A stretch of 64,000 nucleotides of DNA from Nostoc sp. FACHB-110. GTDB taxonomy: Bacteria; Cyanobacteriota; Cyanobacteriia; Cyanobacteriales; Nostocaceae. The stretch's first letter is position 1, and each line of letters opens with the position of its first letter. Shown one piece after another: positions 18,592 through 28,373 of this stretch. The notes beneath the pieces were generated by a model that was given only the letters and a program-made list of their open reading frames with translations, did not search any database and had not been told where the DNA came from. The position numbers and the translations under genes are program-made. The stretch lies in the NCBI RefSeq assembly GCF_014697425.1, contig NZ_JACJRU010000009.1:144264-208263 (forward strand), given 5' to 3'.

Positions 18592-20601
18592 CTAGCCGGC
18601 TGAACTATCCATGTTTGGGCGCACTTTAGCCCGTACAAGTATTGCCGTAATGTTATCATGACCATTTTCTTGGTTTGCCAAATCAATTAAATCATTGACA
18701 CCTCGTTCTAGGTTAGCCCCAGAACTCAGCAAAGGAAGTAAGTGAGTCTTCCAATGGCTTTCTAGTAAGTCATTATCTGATAAACCATCGGAGGCGAGGA
18801 TGAACAGGCTATCCTCGTTAATGTCAAAAAACTCCACATCAGGGTTGATAGCACTTTCATCGCGGGGGCCTAAGGCTTGAGTCAACTGATAAGCATCAGG
18901 ACGACCATAGGCGATGCTCGGTTCAACACCGCGAGCAATTTCGCGCTGTCCAACTTCATGGTCTACTGTCATTTGCTCTAAGCCGCGTTTGCGGGTCAAG
19001 CGGTAGAGCCGACTATCGCCGACATGAGCAACTGCGGCTTGTGTGTCTTGAATTAATAGAATCACCAAGGTAGTACCCATACGCCCAACTCCCGAACGGG
19101 CATCTTGTTGATTTAGCTGATAAATTGCTTGATTAGCTAAATAAACTGCCTCACGCATATTTTCTTCTGTCGGACGTTGGTCGTTGTGCCAGTTTTTTTG
19201 AAAGTATTGCCGCACGGTGTTAACTGCCAATTCACTGGCTATTTCACCGCCTGCATGACCACCCATCCCATCACAGAGAATATATAACCCACAGGCTTTG
19301 AGGGCGCGGTTTCTGGGTAACTCTAGCTTGTCAATTTTAGTTTCTACGCCAAAGTAGTCTTCGTTATGCTGACGTTGACGACCTACGTCTGTACGTCCGG
19401 CATCTTCTAAACTACTTAACTGCATCGAGAGGACGATAGTCGGTAAGTCATCTGCTCTAGCAGAAATATCGTCTGAATCATCGTCTAACTGTATGAGCGT
19501 TGGTGCGGTTGGATATTGGTTGGCTGTGGGCGAGAAACTGGGAATTGAGGAAATTTCTAGTTCTGCGGCGATCGCTTCGAGGCGCGATCGCAATTGTGCA
19601 ACCGTCTGGATTCTACCTACTTCTAAATCTTCTAAAATCTGCAACACAGAACCAAACTGCGTGCGTTGGGACTGTCTAAATAATTCCTGCCAAACATTAC
19701 CCAAAGCCTTGACAGTCAGAGGCTGCTGTGTTAAAGCCAATGTTTCTGCTTCGTCTTCTGCTTCTGTTGCTAATGCGATCGATAAATCCTGACTCAGAGG
19801 TTCCAGATATAATCTAGCTAGTGCCAGTGTTTGGTCTTCATCTAGTCGCAGATTCGATAACTCCAAGATACTTTGACGACATTTTAATGGTTCTAAAACC
19901 GCCCACAGTTGGGTCATTTGATAAAACCAATGCAAAATTTGTAAAGAACTTGTCGTCTCTTCCTTCCACAAATCCAATAACAGTGGCCAATCCGAACGGT
20001 CTTCAATTAGTACAACCTGTGTGTTCTGTTGCTGCCAAGCATCATGAATCACTGGTGTTCCTGGCAGATTTTTTGTTTGTAATTCTACATAAGTTTTAGC
20101 CAACCAAGGGATTCTATTTTCCTGTTCGGTTGGCAATAATAAGCCTTGACGCTGATTTTCTAAGATTACTTCTAACGGTGATATTTGATACGGATAGACA
20201 TCTAAAACTCGAACACAAGTTTCTGCCTGAATTGTGTTGGCATCTAAAACTGGCAACGGTTCTAGTAATTGATAGCGTTGGTCTTTGTCGATGTAAGAGC
20301 CTATTTTTAACTCAGGTCGCTCGGCAGACGATAAAGAATATTCAGAGGAAAGAGGTAAGGTTGGTAAATCGTCCTCATCATCTTGCCAACTGCCTAATTC
20401 CCAGCCCCCGCTTCCTTCTTTAGTAATAATTGCCCACCAAACTTTCCCACATTCTGCACCGCAGTTATAACAACTTTGGCTATTTAGTGGTACTTCTGTA
20501 CCACATTCATCACAAATGTGATGAGTTAGGGAGGTGCCACAGTTCTGACAAAATTTGTTAGCGTTGGGGTTTTCAAATTTACACTGAGGGCAAATCAGCA
20601 T
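18592..20601 (-). CDS. PP2C family serine/threonine phosphatase with N-terminal zinc ribbons
   Basis: 669 residues. The N-terminus has two zinc ribbons (MLICPQCKFENPN...FCQNCG; HICDECG...SCYNCGAECG, residues 1-53). A ~330-residue middle region resembles a degenerate kinase-like scaffold without recognisable catalytic motifs, and a C-terminal PP2C domain (about 405-665) has DVGRQRQHNEDYFGV, LCDGMGGHAGGE, VAHVGDSRLYR and LASDGLSDND, so the metal ligands are intact. It probably dephosphorylates targets of the kinase directly downstream. ATG at 20601 yields the MLICPQC ribbon, which confirms the start. Confidence 0.92.
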   Translation of the reverse strand: MLICPQCKFENPNANKFCQNCGTSLTHHICDECGTEVPLNSQSCYNCGAECGKVWWAIITKEGSGGWELGSWQDDEDDLPTLPLSSEYSLSSAERPELKIGSYIDKDQRYQLLEPLPVLDANTIQAETCVRVLDVYPYQISPLEVILENQRQGLLLPTEQENRIPWLAKTYVELQTKNLPGTPVIHDAWQQQNTQVVLIEDRSDWPLLLDLWKEETTSSLQILHWFYQMTQLWAVLEPLKCRQSILELSNLRLDEDQTLALARLYLEPLSQDLSIALATEAEDEAETLALTQQPLTVKALGNVWQELFRQSQRTQFGSVLQILEDLEVGRIQTVAQLRSRLEAIAAELEISSIPSFSPTANQYPTAPTLIQLDDDSDDISARADDLPTIVLSMQLSSLEDAGRTDVGRQRQHNEDYFGVETKIDKLELPRNRALKACGLYILCDGMGGHAGGEIASELAVNTVRQYFQKNWHNDQRPTEENMREAVYLANQAIYQLNQQDARSGVGRMGTTLVILLIQDTQAAVAHVGDSRLYRLTRKRGLEQMTVDHEVGQREIARGVEPSIAYGRPDAYQLTQALGPRDESAINPDVEFFDINEDSLFILASDGLSDNDLLESHWKTHLLPLLSSGANLERGVNDLIDLANQENGHDNITAILVRAKVRPNMDSSAG

Positions 20602-21089
20602 AGCGGAAGTTCCTCTATTCCCGTTCCAAGGTGCTTCTAGCCACTAATATCCTCCACAGTGCCACAACTTAGTTGCCCCTGCCTACAGTAGACCTACAAG
20701 AGATTGTGGTTTCACCAGTGAATTTTGGTGGCAGTATTAATTGTGACGCATATTAGCTAAATATTGCAGATGACGGCAAGTTAATTTTTCCTGAAATAGG
20801 GAAGAACGCTTATGTTTACTTTGCTCAGTTAAAAGTCAAAAATCACGAATCTTTACATTACTATGACCATACTGAGATTTAGCCATCGGCAAAATTAATA
20901 TGTAAGAATTCAGCACTCAAGAGTCAGAATTTATAGAAGGTTTGATATTACAAGTAGATTCATGATTAAAATTGGCTTCTAATTCTTTCATTATTCTGAT
21001 TCCTGAATTCAGGCGGATGTATTCTTGCATTAATATTTCCTTTTTTTCTGACTCTGTACTATTCAGGATTGATTTTGAGTTTGACGTTT
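20602..21089. other. 488-base intergenic stretch
   Basis: Apart from a possible 37-residue frame at 20917-21030 (minus), no gene is supported. A region near 20690-20790 upstream of the phosphatase gene probably contains its promoter. No repeat or RNA structure was identified. Confidence 0.45.
20917..21030 (-). CDS. possible 37-residue small protein
   Basis: The frame starts MQEYIRLNSGIRIMKELEAN and ends SINSDS. A GGA-containing purine run (AAAAAAAGGAAA) sits just upstream of the ATG at 21030. It lies 59 bases past the stop of the histidine kinase gene on the same strand. The length is too short to judge by composition; it may be chance. Confidence 0.25.
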   Translation of the reverse strand: MQEYIRLNSGIRIMKELEANFNHESTCNIKPSINSDS

Positions 21090-22454
21090 TTAATTTTTAC
21101 TTACGTGACTATGCAATGGTAATTCAATCATAAAACAGGTAAGATTTGACTTACTTTCTACCGCTACTGTTCCGCCTAATTGCTTAATTATTTTGTCAAC
21201 TAATGCTAGTCCTAATCCTGCGCCACCTTGCTTCCACGGATCATTACTGGGAATCCGATAAAATTTTTCAAAGATATGGGTTAATTCTGAACCGGGAATT
21301 TCCACACCAGAATTAATCACTTGAAATTGCATATTTTTGAGCTTTACCTGAGCAGAAATAGTGATTTCAGCATTTAGTGGGCTAAATTTACAAGCATTAG
21401 TCAATAATTCTATCAATACGCGTTCGAGACTGAAAGGATCACAAATTATTAGAGGCAAATTAGACGCGATATTTAAACTAATTTTTTGTTTACAGATACT
21501 GTGATGACGTGCTTGAAATTGCTCTACTACTTGCCGCAGCCATTTTGGAACTTGAATAGTTTCTAATACCCAAGGTTGAGCTTTGGTATCTAGTCTTTGT
21601 AAATCAAGAAAATTGTTGATGAGGTTAATTTCCCGTTCGCACTCGTTATTTAAAATTTCAAAATAGCGGGATATCTTTGAGCTTTCTGCGGGTGGTTGGG
21701 TAACTTCGCCTAAAGATTCTTGTGCTTGTAACATGGCAATTCCTAACATTTGAATCGCCATTTTCATATTTGTTAGTGGGGTGCGGAGTTCGTGAGAAAC
21801 TGTACTGAGAAATTCTTCTTTAAGACGGCTGAGGTTTTCTATTTCTGCTAATTTGGAAGGTTGTAAAGATGGACTTTCCTGAATATTTTTATCGCTTTGA
21901 GCAAGATATTCTGCTTGCTTATACGCGGTAATATCCTCACACACCATCAAAATAACGGGACTGTTTGGGTATAGTTTATTTTCCAATTTTAAGCCTTCTT
22001 TGTCATCAGGCAAAACTTTGAGGATGACTCTTACCCAGACAATTTTACTGTCAGGGCAATCTAAACGATATTCATCATTCAAAGTACTGGTCTCAGAAGT
22101 CTGGCAAAGCTCAATTAAAGCATCACATAGCCTTTGCTTCTCTGAGAAGTCAAATAAATTAAAAATAGAAGTTTGAAGTAATTGTTCTGGCTGATAACCA
22201 AGAGAGTTTGCACCGAAATGATTCACAGACAAAATTATCCCAGTGATATCCAAACTCAAGTGGATAGACGGTGTATGGTTGTAGAGCCTTCGATACCATT
22301 GGAGTTCTTCTTGAGTACGTTGCAGCATTTGTGCTGTGTACATATCTAAATCGGAGGTGCGTTCTGGCACAACTTCTAAGCAAACAGGAGTTGCTGGCAA
22401 GGTATCTTGTGGTTGTTGAGTTTGATGCCAGAGCGATCGCTGATTGAAGCTCAT
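21090..22454 (-). CDS. PAS-domain sensor histidine kinase
   Basis: 454 residues without membrane segments. A PAS domain (about 55-185; FNLFDFSEKQRLCDAL, VILMVCEDITAYKQAE) is followed by HisKA with the phospho-acceptor His in STVSHELRTPLTNMK (H221) and a HATPase_c domain with ELLTNACKFSP (N box), FEKFYRIPSNDP and GGAGLGLALVDKIIKQLGG (G boxes). It therefore autophosphorylates in response to a cytoplasmic signal sensed by the PAS fold. No response regulator is adjacent, so it is an orphan kinase. The start ATG at 22454 gives a normal leader; the signal is unknown. Confidence 0.9.
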   Translation of the reverse strand: MSFNQRSLWHQTQQPQDTLPATPVCLEVVPERTSDLDMYTAQMLQRTQEELQWYRRLYNHTPSIHLSLDITGIILSVNHFGANSLGYQPEQLLQTSIFNLFDFSEKQRLCDALIELCQTSETSTLNDEYRLDCPDSKIVWVRVILKVLPDDKEGLKLENKLYPNSPVILMVCEDITAYKQAEYLAQSDKNIQESPSLQPSKLAEIENLSRLKEEFLSTVSHELRTPLTNMKMAIQMLGIAMLQAQESLGEVTQPPAESSKISRYFEILNNECEREINLINNFLDLQRLDTKAQPWVLETIQVPKWLRQVVEQFQARHHSICKQKISLNIASNLPLIICDPFSLERVLIELLTNACKFSPLNAEITISAQVKLKNMQFQVINSGVEIPGSELTHIFEKFYRIPSNDPWKQGGAGLGLALVDKIIKQLGGTVAVESKSNLTCFMIELPLHSHVSKN

Positions 22455-22654
22455 AAGACTTAAAGTTGTACCAAGGGCTAATTTCTCGGAATCAAGCAGA
22501 AAAAAGGTTATTATACTGCTTTTGAATCAATTTGTGCTAAAAATAGCTCAAAGTTTTATTTTTTGATGGCTATTAATTGATTTCTACTGATAGCTCTCAC
22601 TTACAGGCTTTTGATACGGTTTGTTGACATTTCGTTAAACATTGTTGCGAAAAA

Positions 22655-23284
22655 CTAAGTTCGTTTTGCTAATTTCTGAATTCGAGATTGGGAGTTCTGT
22701 TTCAGAAATTGGTGCAGCAATTGTAGTTCAGAGGTATCAAGGTCACGCCATTGGCCTAGTGGTAGGCTATCTAAACGAATCTGACCTATACTTACCCTGA
22801 TCAGTCGTAATGTCGGAAACCCCACAGCCGCCGTCATACGTCGCACCTGACGATTTTTGCCTTCTGTCAAAGTCAATTCTAACCATGCAGTTGGCACATT
22901 CTTGCGAAATCGAATCGGGGGATGGCGATCGCATACTGGTGGATCTGCGGATAATAGCCTCACTTGTGCTGGTCGAGTGCAGTAATTTTGGATTTCGACA
23001 CCCGTTTGCAATTTGGTTATAGCATCTGCATCGGGAATTCGCTCTACTTGTACCCAGTAAGTTCGCTGATGGCCAAAACGCGGATCAGACAGCCGATGTT
23101 GCAATTTTCCATCATTTGTCAACAGTAATAACCCTTCACTATCCCAGTCTAAACGCCCCACAGGATAGACATCAGGCACATCAATATAATCTTTGAGTGT
23201 GCTTTGGTTCGGTGTTTCCTGCGTAAATTGACTGAGAACACCGTAAGGTTTGTGAAAAATCAGATACCTAAAATTATGCGCCAT
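22655..23284 (-). CDS. rluE: 23S rRNA pseudouridine synthase, RsuA/RluE family
   Basis: A 209-residue RNA pseudouridine synthase. FHKPYGVLSQFT at the start, then the catalytic motif VGRLDWDSEGLLLLTNDG (Asp in GRLD) and the later EGKNRQVRRMTAAVGFPTLRLIRV are hallmarks of the RsuA/RluB/RluE group. It lacks an N-terminal S4 domain, which fits RluE (23S U2457 in E. coli) more than RluB or RsuA. ATG at 23284 gives MAHNFRYLIFHKPYG. The gene is divergent from the exported phosphodiester glycosidase. Exact target base is inference. Confidence 0.85.
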   Translation of the reverse strand: MAHNFRYLIFHKPYGVLSQFTQETPNQSTLKDYIDVPDVYPVGRLDWDSEGLLLLTNDGKLQHRLSDPRFGHQRTYWVQVERIPDADAITKLQTGVEIQNYCTRPAQVRLLSADPPVCDRHPPIRFRKNVPTAWLELTLTEGKNRQVRRMTAAVGFPTLRLIRVSIGQIRLDSLPLGQWRDLDTSELQLLHQFLKQNSQSRIQKLAKRT

Positions 23285-23406
23285 GCAAAATTATCTATTT
23301 TTGATATACCCCTCTACTCTCAATTGAAACTTAACAGTTGTTCTTGAGTAGAATTATGCAAAAATTTGGGAATTTTAATAAAAACGACATAAATCTTGAG
23401 TTAATT

Positions 23407-24279
23407 ATGCTGAATTATAAGATTTGCCGACGTTCTTTCTTGTTCCTAGGAGGTGCTTCCGTAGTGCAAGGATTAACATTGGCCCTTCCCGCCACTGCAC
23501 AAACAGTCCAAATTAAAAAAGCCAAAGTTAATCGCGTTTCTTTTTACCAGACAATTATTGACCTGACTGACCCCCAAACTTTCATGACTATTGGTTTAGC
23601 CAACAATGCCACCTTTGCTAATACACAACAGAAAAGCAGTGGGGATGAAGAGTTTAGCAAAATGGTATCTCGTTACCGGGCTGCGGTAATTGCCAACGGG
23701 ACTTTTTTCGCCAAAAATGCCCAAAAAACAGTGATGGGTAACATGGTAGCAGCAGGTAGATTTCTCAAATACAGCCAGTGGGAAAATTTCGGCACTACCT
23801 TGGGTTTAAGAGTTGGCAACCAGCCAGAAATGATTACAGCTAGAGTTGATGGTAAACCAGAATGGCATCAACATTGGTTTTCTTTAACCTGCGGCCCTCG
23901 ATTGTTAAGGCAGGGAAAAATTTGGCTCAACCCAGGACTAGAAGGATTTAAAGATCCTCATGTTTTAGGTCAAGGCGCACGCACAGCCATTGGCTTTCCT
24001 GCTGATGGCAAAAAGTTATTTTTGGTGAATTTCGACAGTAGCCTCACTTTGCAGCAAACAGCACAAGCTATGAAAGCAATCGGCTGTTACGAAGCCATGA
24101 ATTTAGATGGTGGTGCTTCCAAAGCTTTAGCAGCAAATAATAAAATTTTAGTCCCAGCTGGCAGACCCATAACCAATGTGATTGTTGTCTATGATGCTAA
24201 AAATCCGGCTCCAGCAGCTTTAAAACAAGCTTGGGCGAGATTTCAACAAGGCGATCGCCCGAAAATATCTGATGTATAG
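23407..24279 (+). CDS. exported phosphodiester glycosidase (NAGPA/DUF2233) family protein
   Basis: Start placed at ATG 23407, giving 290 residues and a signal peptide CRRSFLFLGGASVVQGL ending ATAQ; RRSFLF is a twin-arginine motif, so Tat export is likely. Longer frames from TTG 23338 or ATG 23356 would bury the signal. The body carries NAGPA-type elements: IANGTFF, LTCGPRLLRQGK, ARTAIGFPADGKKLFLVNFD and the nucleophile-like MNLDGGASKAL. Members hydrolyse GlcNAc-phosphodiester or related glycosidic bonds in the periplasm or cell wall. Substrate here is unknown. The C-terminus (PAALKQAWARFQQGDRPKISDV) extends past the domain. Confidence 0.8.
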   Translation: MLNYKICRRSFLFLGGASVVQGLTLALPATAQTVQIKKAKVNRVSFYQTIIDLTDPQTFMTIGLANNATFANTQQKSSGDEEFSKMVSRYRAAVIANGTFFAKNAQKTVMGNMVAAGRFLKYSQWENFGTTLGLRVGNQPEMITARVDGKPEWHQHWFSLTCGPRLLRQGKIWLNPGLEGFKDPHVLGQGARTAIGFPADGKKLFLVNFDSSLTLQQTAQAMKAIGCYEAMNLDGGASKALAANNKILVPAGRPITNVIVVYDAKNPAPAALKQAWARFQQGDRPKISDV

Positions 24280-24288
24280 GGGCAAAGT

Positions 24289-24345
24289 GCGATCGCTTTC
24301 AGCATCCACATAGATTAAGTTTCCCAAGACTGCAAGTCATTGGGA
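24289..24345 (+). repeat. 57-bp direct repeat, copy 1 (before Uma2 gene)
   Basis: It begins with the HIP1 octamer GCGATCGC and ends in a hairpin, CCCAAGACTGCAAGTCATTGGG at 24323-24344 (stem CCCAA-GACT / AGTC-A-TTGGG). The second copy, 25222-25278, differs at six of 57 positions. Confidence 0.85.
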
Positions 24346-24450
24346 TTCCACATTTTTCTTTATTTTTCTTTGCGCCTTTGCGCGAGATAAAATAATTACG
24401 TTAGCGAGTCCACCAGTTTCATTATTTCAACTCAACTACGCCAAAGTTCT

Positions 24451-25218
24451 ATGACCCTTGCTAAATCTTCTGAACTAGGCATTACCCATCTCCCCGACCA
24501 TACTGAATTACCAGAGTCAGACGGAACCTTTGTGAAAAACTTTCAAGAACATCCTCAAAGTCTCCTACTCACCGACTCTATCACAGATGTATTACAGCAA
24601 CTACATCCTGATCATCAGTTTGCTATTGGCCAAGATTGCGGTATTTATTGGCGTTTGACCGAACCACCAGAAAAAGGCGCAGAAGCACCAGATTGGTTTT
24701 ATGTGCCTAATGTACCACCAATGTTAAACGGTAAATTTCGCCGTTCTTATGTGTTGTGGCAAGAATACGTCGCACCGTTAATTGTTTTAGAATTTGTCTC
24801 TGGTGATGGTTCAGAAGAACGGGACAAAACACCCCTGACTGGTAAATTTTGGGTGTATGAGCAGGCAATTAGAGTGCCATTCTACGGCATTTATGAGTTT
24901 AGTAAAGCGTCAGTAGAAGTTTATCACTTAGTAGATGGCAAGTATCAATTATTGCCAGCAAATGAAAGAGGTCACTACTCTATTCCGCCGATGGGTGTGG
25001 AATTAGGGATTTGGCAAGGACAATATAAAAACATGACAGCACCTTGGTTGCGCTGGTGGGATACACAGGGAAATTTGTTGCTGAGTAGTGATGAAAAATC
25101 CCAACAATTAACATCTCAGTTAGAAGAAGTATCATCACAATTAGAACAAGAACAGGAAAAAGCCGAACGCTTGGCAGAAAAGTTGCGTCAAATGGGGATT
25201 GACCCTGATCAATTGTAG
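24451..25218 (+). CDS. Uma2 family endonuclease (DUF820)
   Basis: 255 residues of the Uma2/DUF820 fold, a PD-(D/E)XK-type nuclease family very abundant in cyanobacteria. Visible elements: DFAIGQD-like strand QFAIGQDCGIYW, PDWFYVPNVPP (Asp), VLEFVSGDGSEERD (the acidic LEF pair) and KFWVYEQAIRVPFYGIYEF. The C-terminal ~45 residues (SQQLTSQLEEVSSQLEQEQEKAERLAEKL) form a coiled coil ending RQMGIDPDQL, usual for this subgroup. The role is unsettled; nuclease activity is predicted only. The gene is bracketed by two copies of a 57-bp direct repeat, suggesting it moved or was duplicated as a unit. Confidence 0.85.
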   Translation: MTLAKSSELGITHLPDHTELPESDGTFVKNFQEHPQSLLLTDSITDVLQQLHPDHQFAIGQDCGIYWRLTEPPEKGAEAPDWFYVPNVPPMLNGKFRRSYVLWQEYVAPLIVLEFVSGDGSEERDKTPLTGKFWVYEQAIRVPFYGIYEFSKASVEVYHLVDGKYQLLPANERGHYSIPPMGVELGIWQGQYKNMTAPWLRWWDTQGNLLLSSDEKSQQLTSQLEEVSSQLEQEQEKAERLAEKLRQMGIDPDQL

Positions 25219-25221
25219 AAG

Positions 25222-25278
25222 GCGATCGCTCTCAGCATCCATATAGATTGAGTTTCCCAAGGCTACAAGCCATTGGGA
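25222..25278 (+). repeat. 57-bp direct repeat, copy 2 (after Uma2 gene)
   Basis: Same orientation as copy 1. The hairpin at 25256-25277 reads GGCT/AGCC where copy 1 reads GACT/AGTC, so an A-T pair became a G-C pair by a compensatory change. Flanking TTT and AAA extend the stem. Confidence 0.85.
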
Positions 25279-25391
25279 AAATGAGCGTTTCACAACAAAA
25301 TCTAAAAATCTTATCTAAGACGCTTGGAAATTTTATAAATTAGCGTTACAGTATTTCTATAAACCTTAGCCAAGGTTTTTGAAAATTAACC

Positions 25392-26087
25392 ATGTCAAAA
25401 ATAATATACGATGTCATCCAACGTTTTGAGGTAGAAAATGGTGTTCCTCGTTTAGTTTCAACGAATATACAAGTTATTGAAGGCGGGGAAGATTTGCTGT
25501 CTTTGGCTACCAATCTGTTGGCTCAACTAGGTTTCTATGACAAGTTTGAGGAAAATCGAACATCTCAGTATATAGGATATCGGCTGAAAAATCCTGGGAA
25601 AGGAGCTAAACGTTATCAACTGGTTTTAGCCCCACGTAAAGAGGGTTTATGTATCTCTATTTCTAAAGATGTTTTAATTCCAAATATCCTATGTTTACAA
25701 TACTCCAATGTATGGAATGAAGAGCCTAGTACTGACTTAGGTAAATTTTGGATATTGCCAAGTAAAGAAGATAGGTTTTGGGAATCGATGCAATTTCATT
25801 ATCCAAATCTACTAACACTTGGACAAACAACTGGTAGTTTTGCACTCAATAAACGTGAGGAGCTTGAATATTATTCAAATGAATTTTCTAACTTTAATAT
25901 AAACGACTATCGGAATTTCATTAATTCACCAGAAGAATTCGATATTAAAAGCTTGGGAAGTAGCGATTATTATCTTGTTATTAACGATGACAAACTTTTT
26001 CCTTATACTTGGCAGATTTGTATTAGTTCAAAGGAAGTATTAGAAGAATTTCTTAGTTACTTTGCAAAAATTATAATGGAGCAATAA
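25392..26087 (+). CDS. uncharacterised protein, first gene of a coupled pair
   Basis: 231 residues, not recognised. It starts MSKIIYDVIQRFEVENGVPRL, contains a likely alpha/beta region (GGEDLLSLATNLLAQLGFYD, YQLVLAPRKEGLCISISKD) and an aromatic-rich C-terminal half (ELEYYSNEFSNFNINDYRNF, YLVINDDKLFPYTWQICIS). It has no membrane segment or signal. The stop at 26087 is two bases from the ATG of a DUF2726 nuclease-like gene, so they are probably translated together. Base composition is AT-richer than surrounding housekeeping genes and there is no HIP1 site inside, pointing to acquisition. A role as a specificity or partner subunit for the nuclease is only inference. Confidence 0.65.
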   Translation: MSKIIYDVIQRFEVENGVPRLVSTNIQVIEGGEDLLSLATNLLAQLGFYDKFEENRTSQYIGYRLKNPGKGAKRYQLVLAPRKEGLCISISKDVLIPNILCLQYSNVWNEEPSTDLGKFWILPSKEDRFWESMQFHYPNLLTLGQTTGSFALNKREELEYYSNEFSNFNINDYRNFINSPEEFDIKSLGSSDYYLVINDDKLFPYTWQICISSKEVLEEFLSYFAKIIMEQ

Positions 26088-26089
26088 TA

Positions 26090-26551
26090 ATGTCTCTAAA
26101 ACTCAAAAGACTTGTCAACCCTTATGAAGAAAGAATGCTAGAGTTTTTACAAACTTGCATTGAAGATAATTATAAAATTCATACACAGGTAAGCCTGTGT
26201 TCATTTTGTGAACTAGAGAATAACATTGACTGGAAGCTGAGAAATTTTTTCTTTAGCTCCAATGTAGACGCTCTAATTACCAATAAAGAGTATAAACCGT
26301 GTTTAGTTGTAGAATTTCAGTCTTCATATCATGATTCTCCAGAAGCAAGAGAACGTGATGCTAAAAAAGCTAATTTACTTACTCTTGCTGGTATTCCATT
26401 TTTGTATTCACGGGTTAGAAATTTTGGATTATTGCAAATTTACTCTCAAACTGAAGAAGTAGTCTTTAACTTATTTACAGGAGAAGGTCGTGAGAATGCT
26501 AGAACCCTAATTAGAAAGTATTGCACACCATCTATTTTTGTTAATGTCTAG
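26090..26551 (+). CDS. DUF2726-type restriction endonuclease-like protein
   Basis: 153 residues. The stretch VDALITNKEYKPCLVVEFQ, then SSYHDSPEARERDAKKANLL and AGIPFLYSRV, matches DUF2726: a PD-(D/E)XK-like core with Asp in VDALIT and the E-x-Q/K pair in VVEFQSS, followed by the conserved H...RD..K pattern. These proteins are predicted nucleases, usually fused to or beside other DNA-acting domains. It follows the 231-residue unknown by two bases. No methylase is adjacent. Catalysis is predicted, and the Gln replacing Lys in EFQ may affect it. Confidence 0.7.
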   Translation: MSLKLKRLVNPYEERMLEFLQTCIEDNYKIHTQVSLCSFCELENNIDWKLRNFFFSSNVDALITNKEYKPCLVVEFQSSYHDSPEARERDAKKANLLTLAGIPFLYSRVRNFGLLQIYSQTEEVVFNLFTGEGRENARTLIRKYCTPSIFVNV

Positions 26552-26753
26552 ACATCTTTCGCGCTCTTCTTTGCGTCTCTGCGCCTCTGCGTGAGATAAA
26601 AAATATTGTTTGGCAACAAAACCTCTAACTGTGAGTTACACCGCCTCAATCACACCACAGCAGATTCATAAAGTAATAACAGAAATAGCGATCGCACCTG
26701 ACCCACACCTCATAAATTGTTAACCCCCTTGCCCCCAACCCTAAACAAGGTGG

Positions 26754-26759
26754 TACAAT
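26754..26759 (+). promoter_or_regulatory. candidate -10 element for thiC
   Basis: TACAAT ends about nine bases before the first bases of the TPP riboswitch, the right place for a start near 26766-26768. A TTGCCC at 26729-26734 is a poor and over-distant -35. The position rests mainly on the riboswitch boundary. Confidence 0.4.
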
Positions 26760-26768
26760 CTACATCCA

Positions 26769-28241
<1,473 letters not shown>

Positions 28242-28246
28242 TTTTT

Positions 28247-28336
28247 GAAACGCGGAGGTACACAGAGGTAAACGCAAAGTATCGCAAAGTTTTCTCCGCG
28301 ATACTCTGCGATTTCCTTTGCAAACCTCTGCGTTTA
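28247..28336. terminator. large imperfect palindrome between thiC and pyrE
   Basis: AAACGC...GAGG...AAACGCAAAGTATCGC is answered by GCGATACTCTGCG...CCTCTGCGTTT. The 90-base structure ends near AAAAGGTTTTTTC. It belongs to the dispersed CTCTGCG repeat family and probably terminates both convergent genes. Confidence 0.6.
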
Positions 28337-28373
28337 AAAGGTTTTTTCTAAAATGAAGAGAATGCGATCGCTA

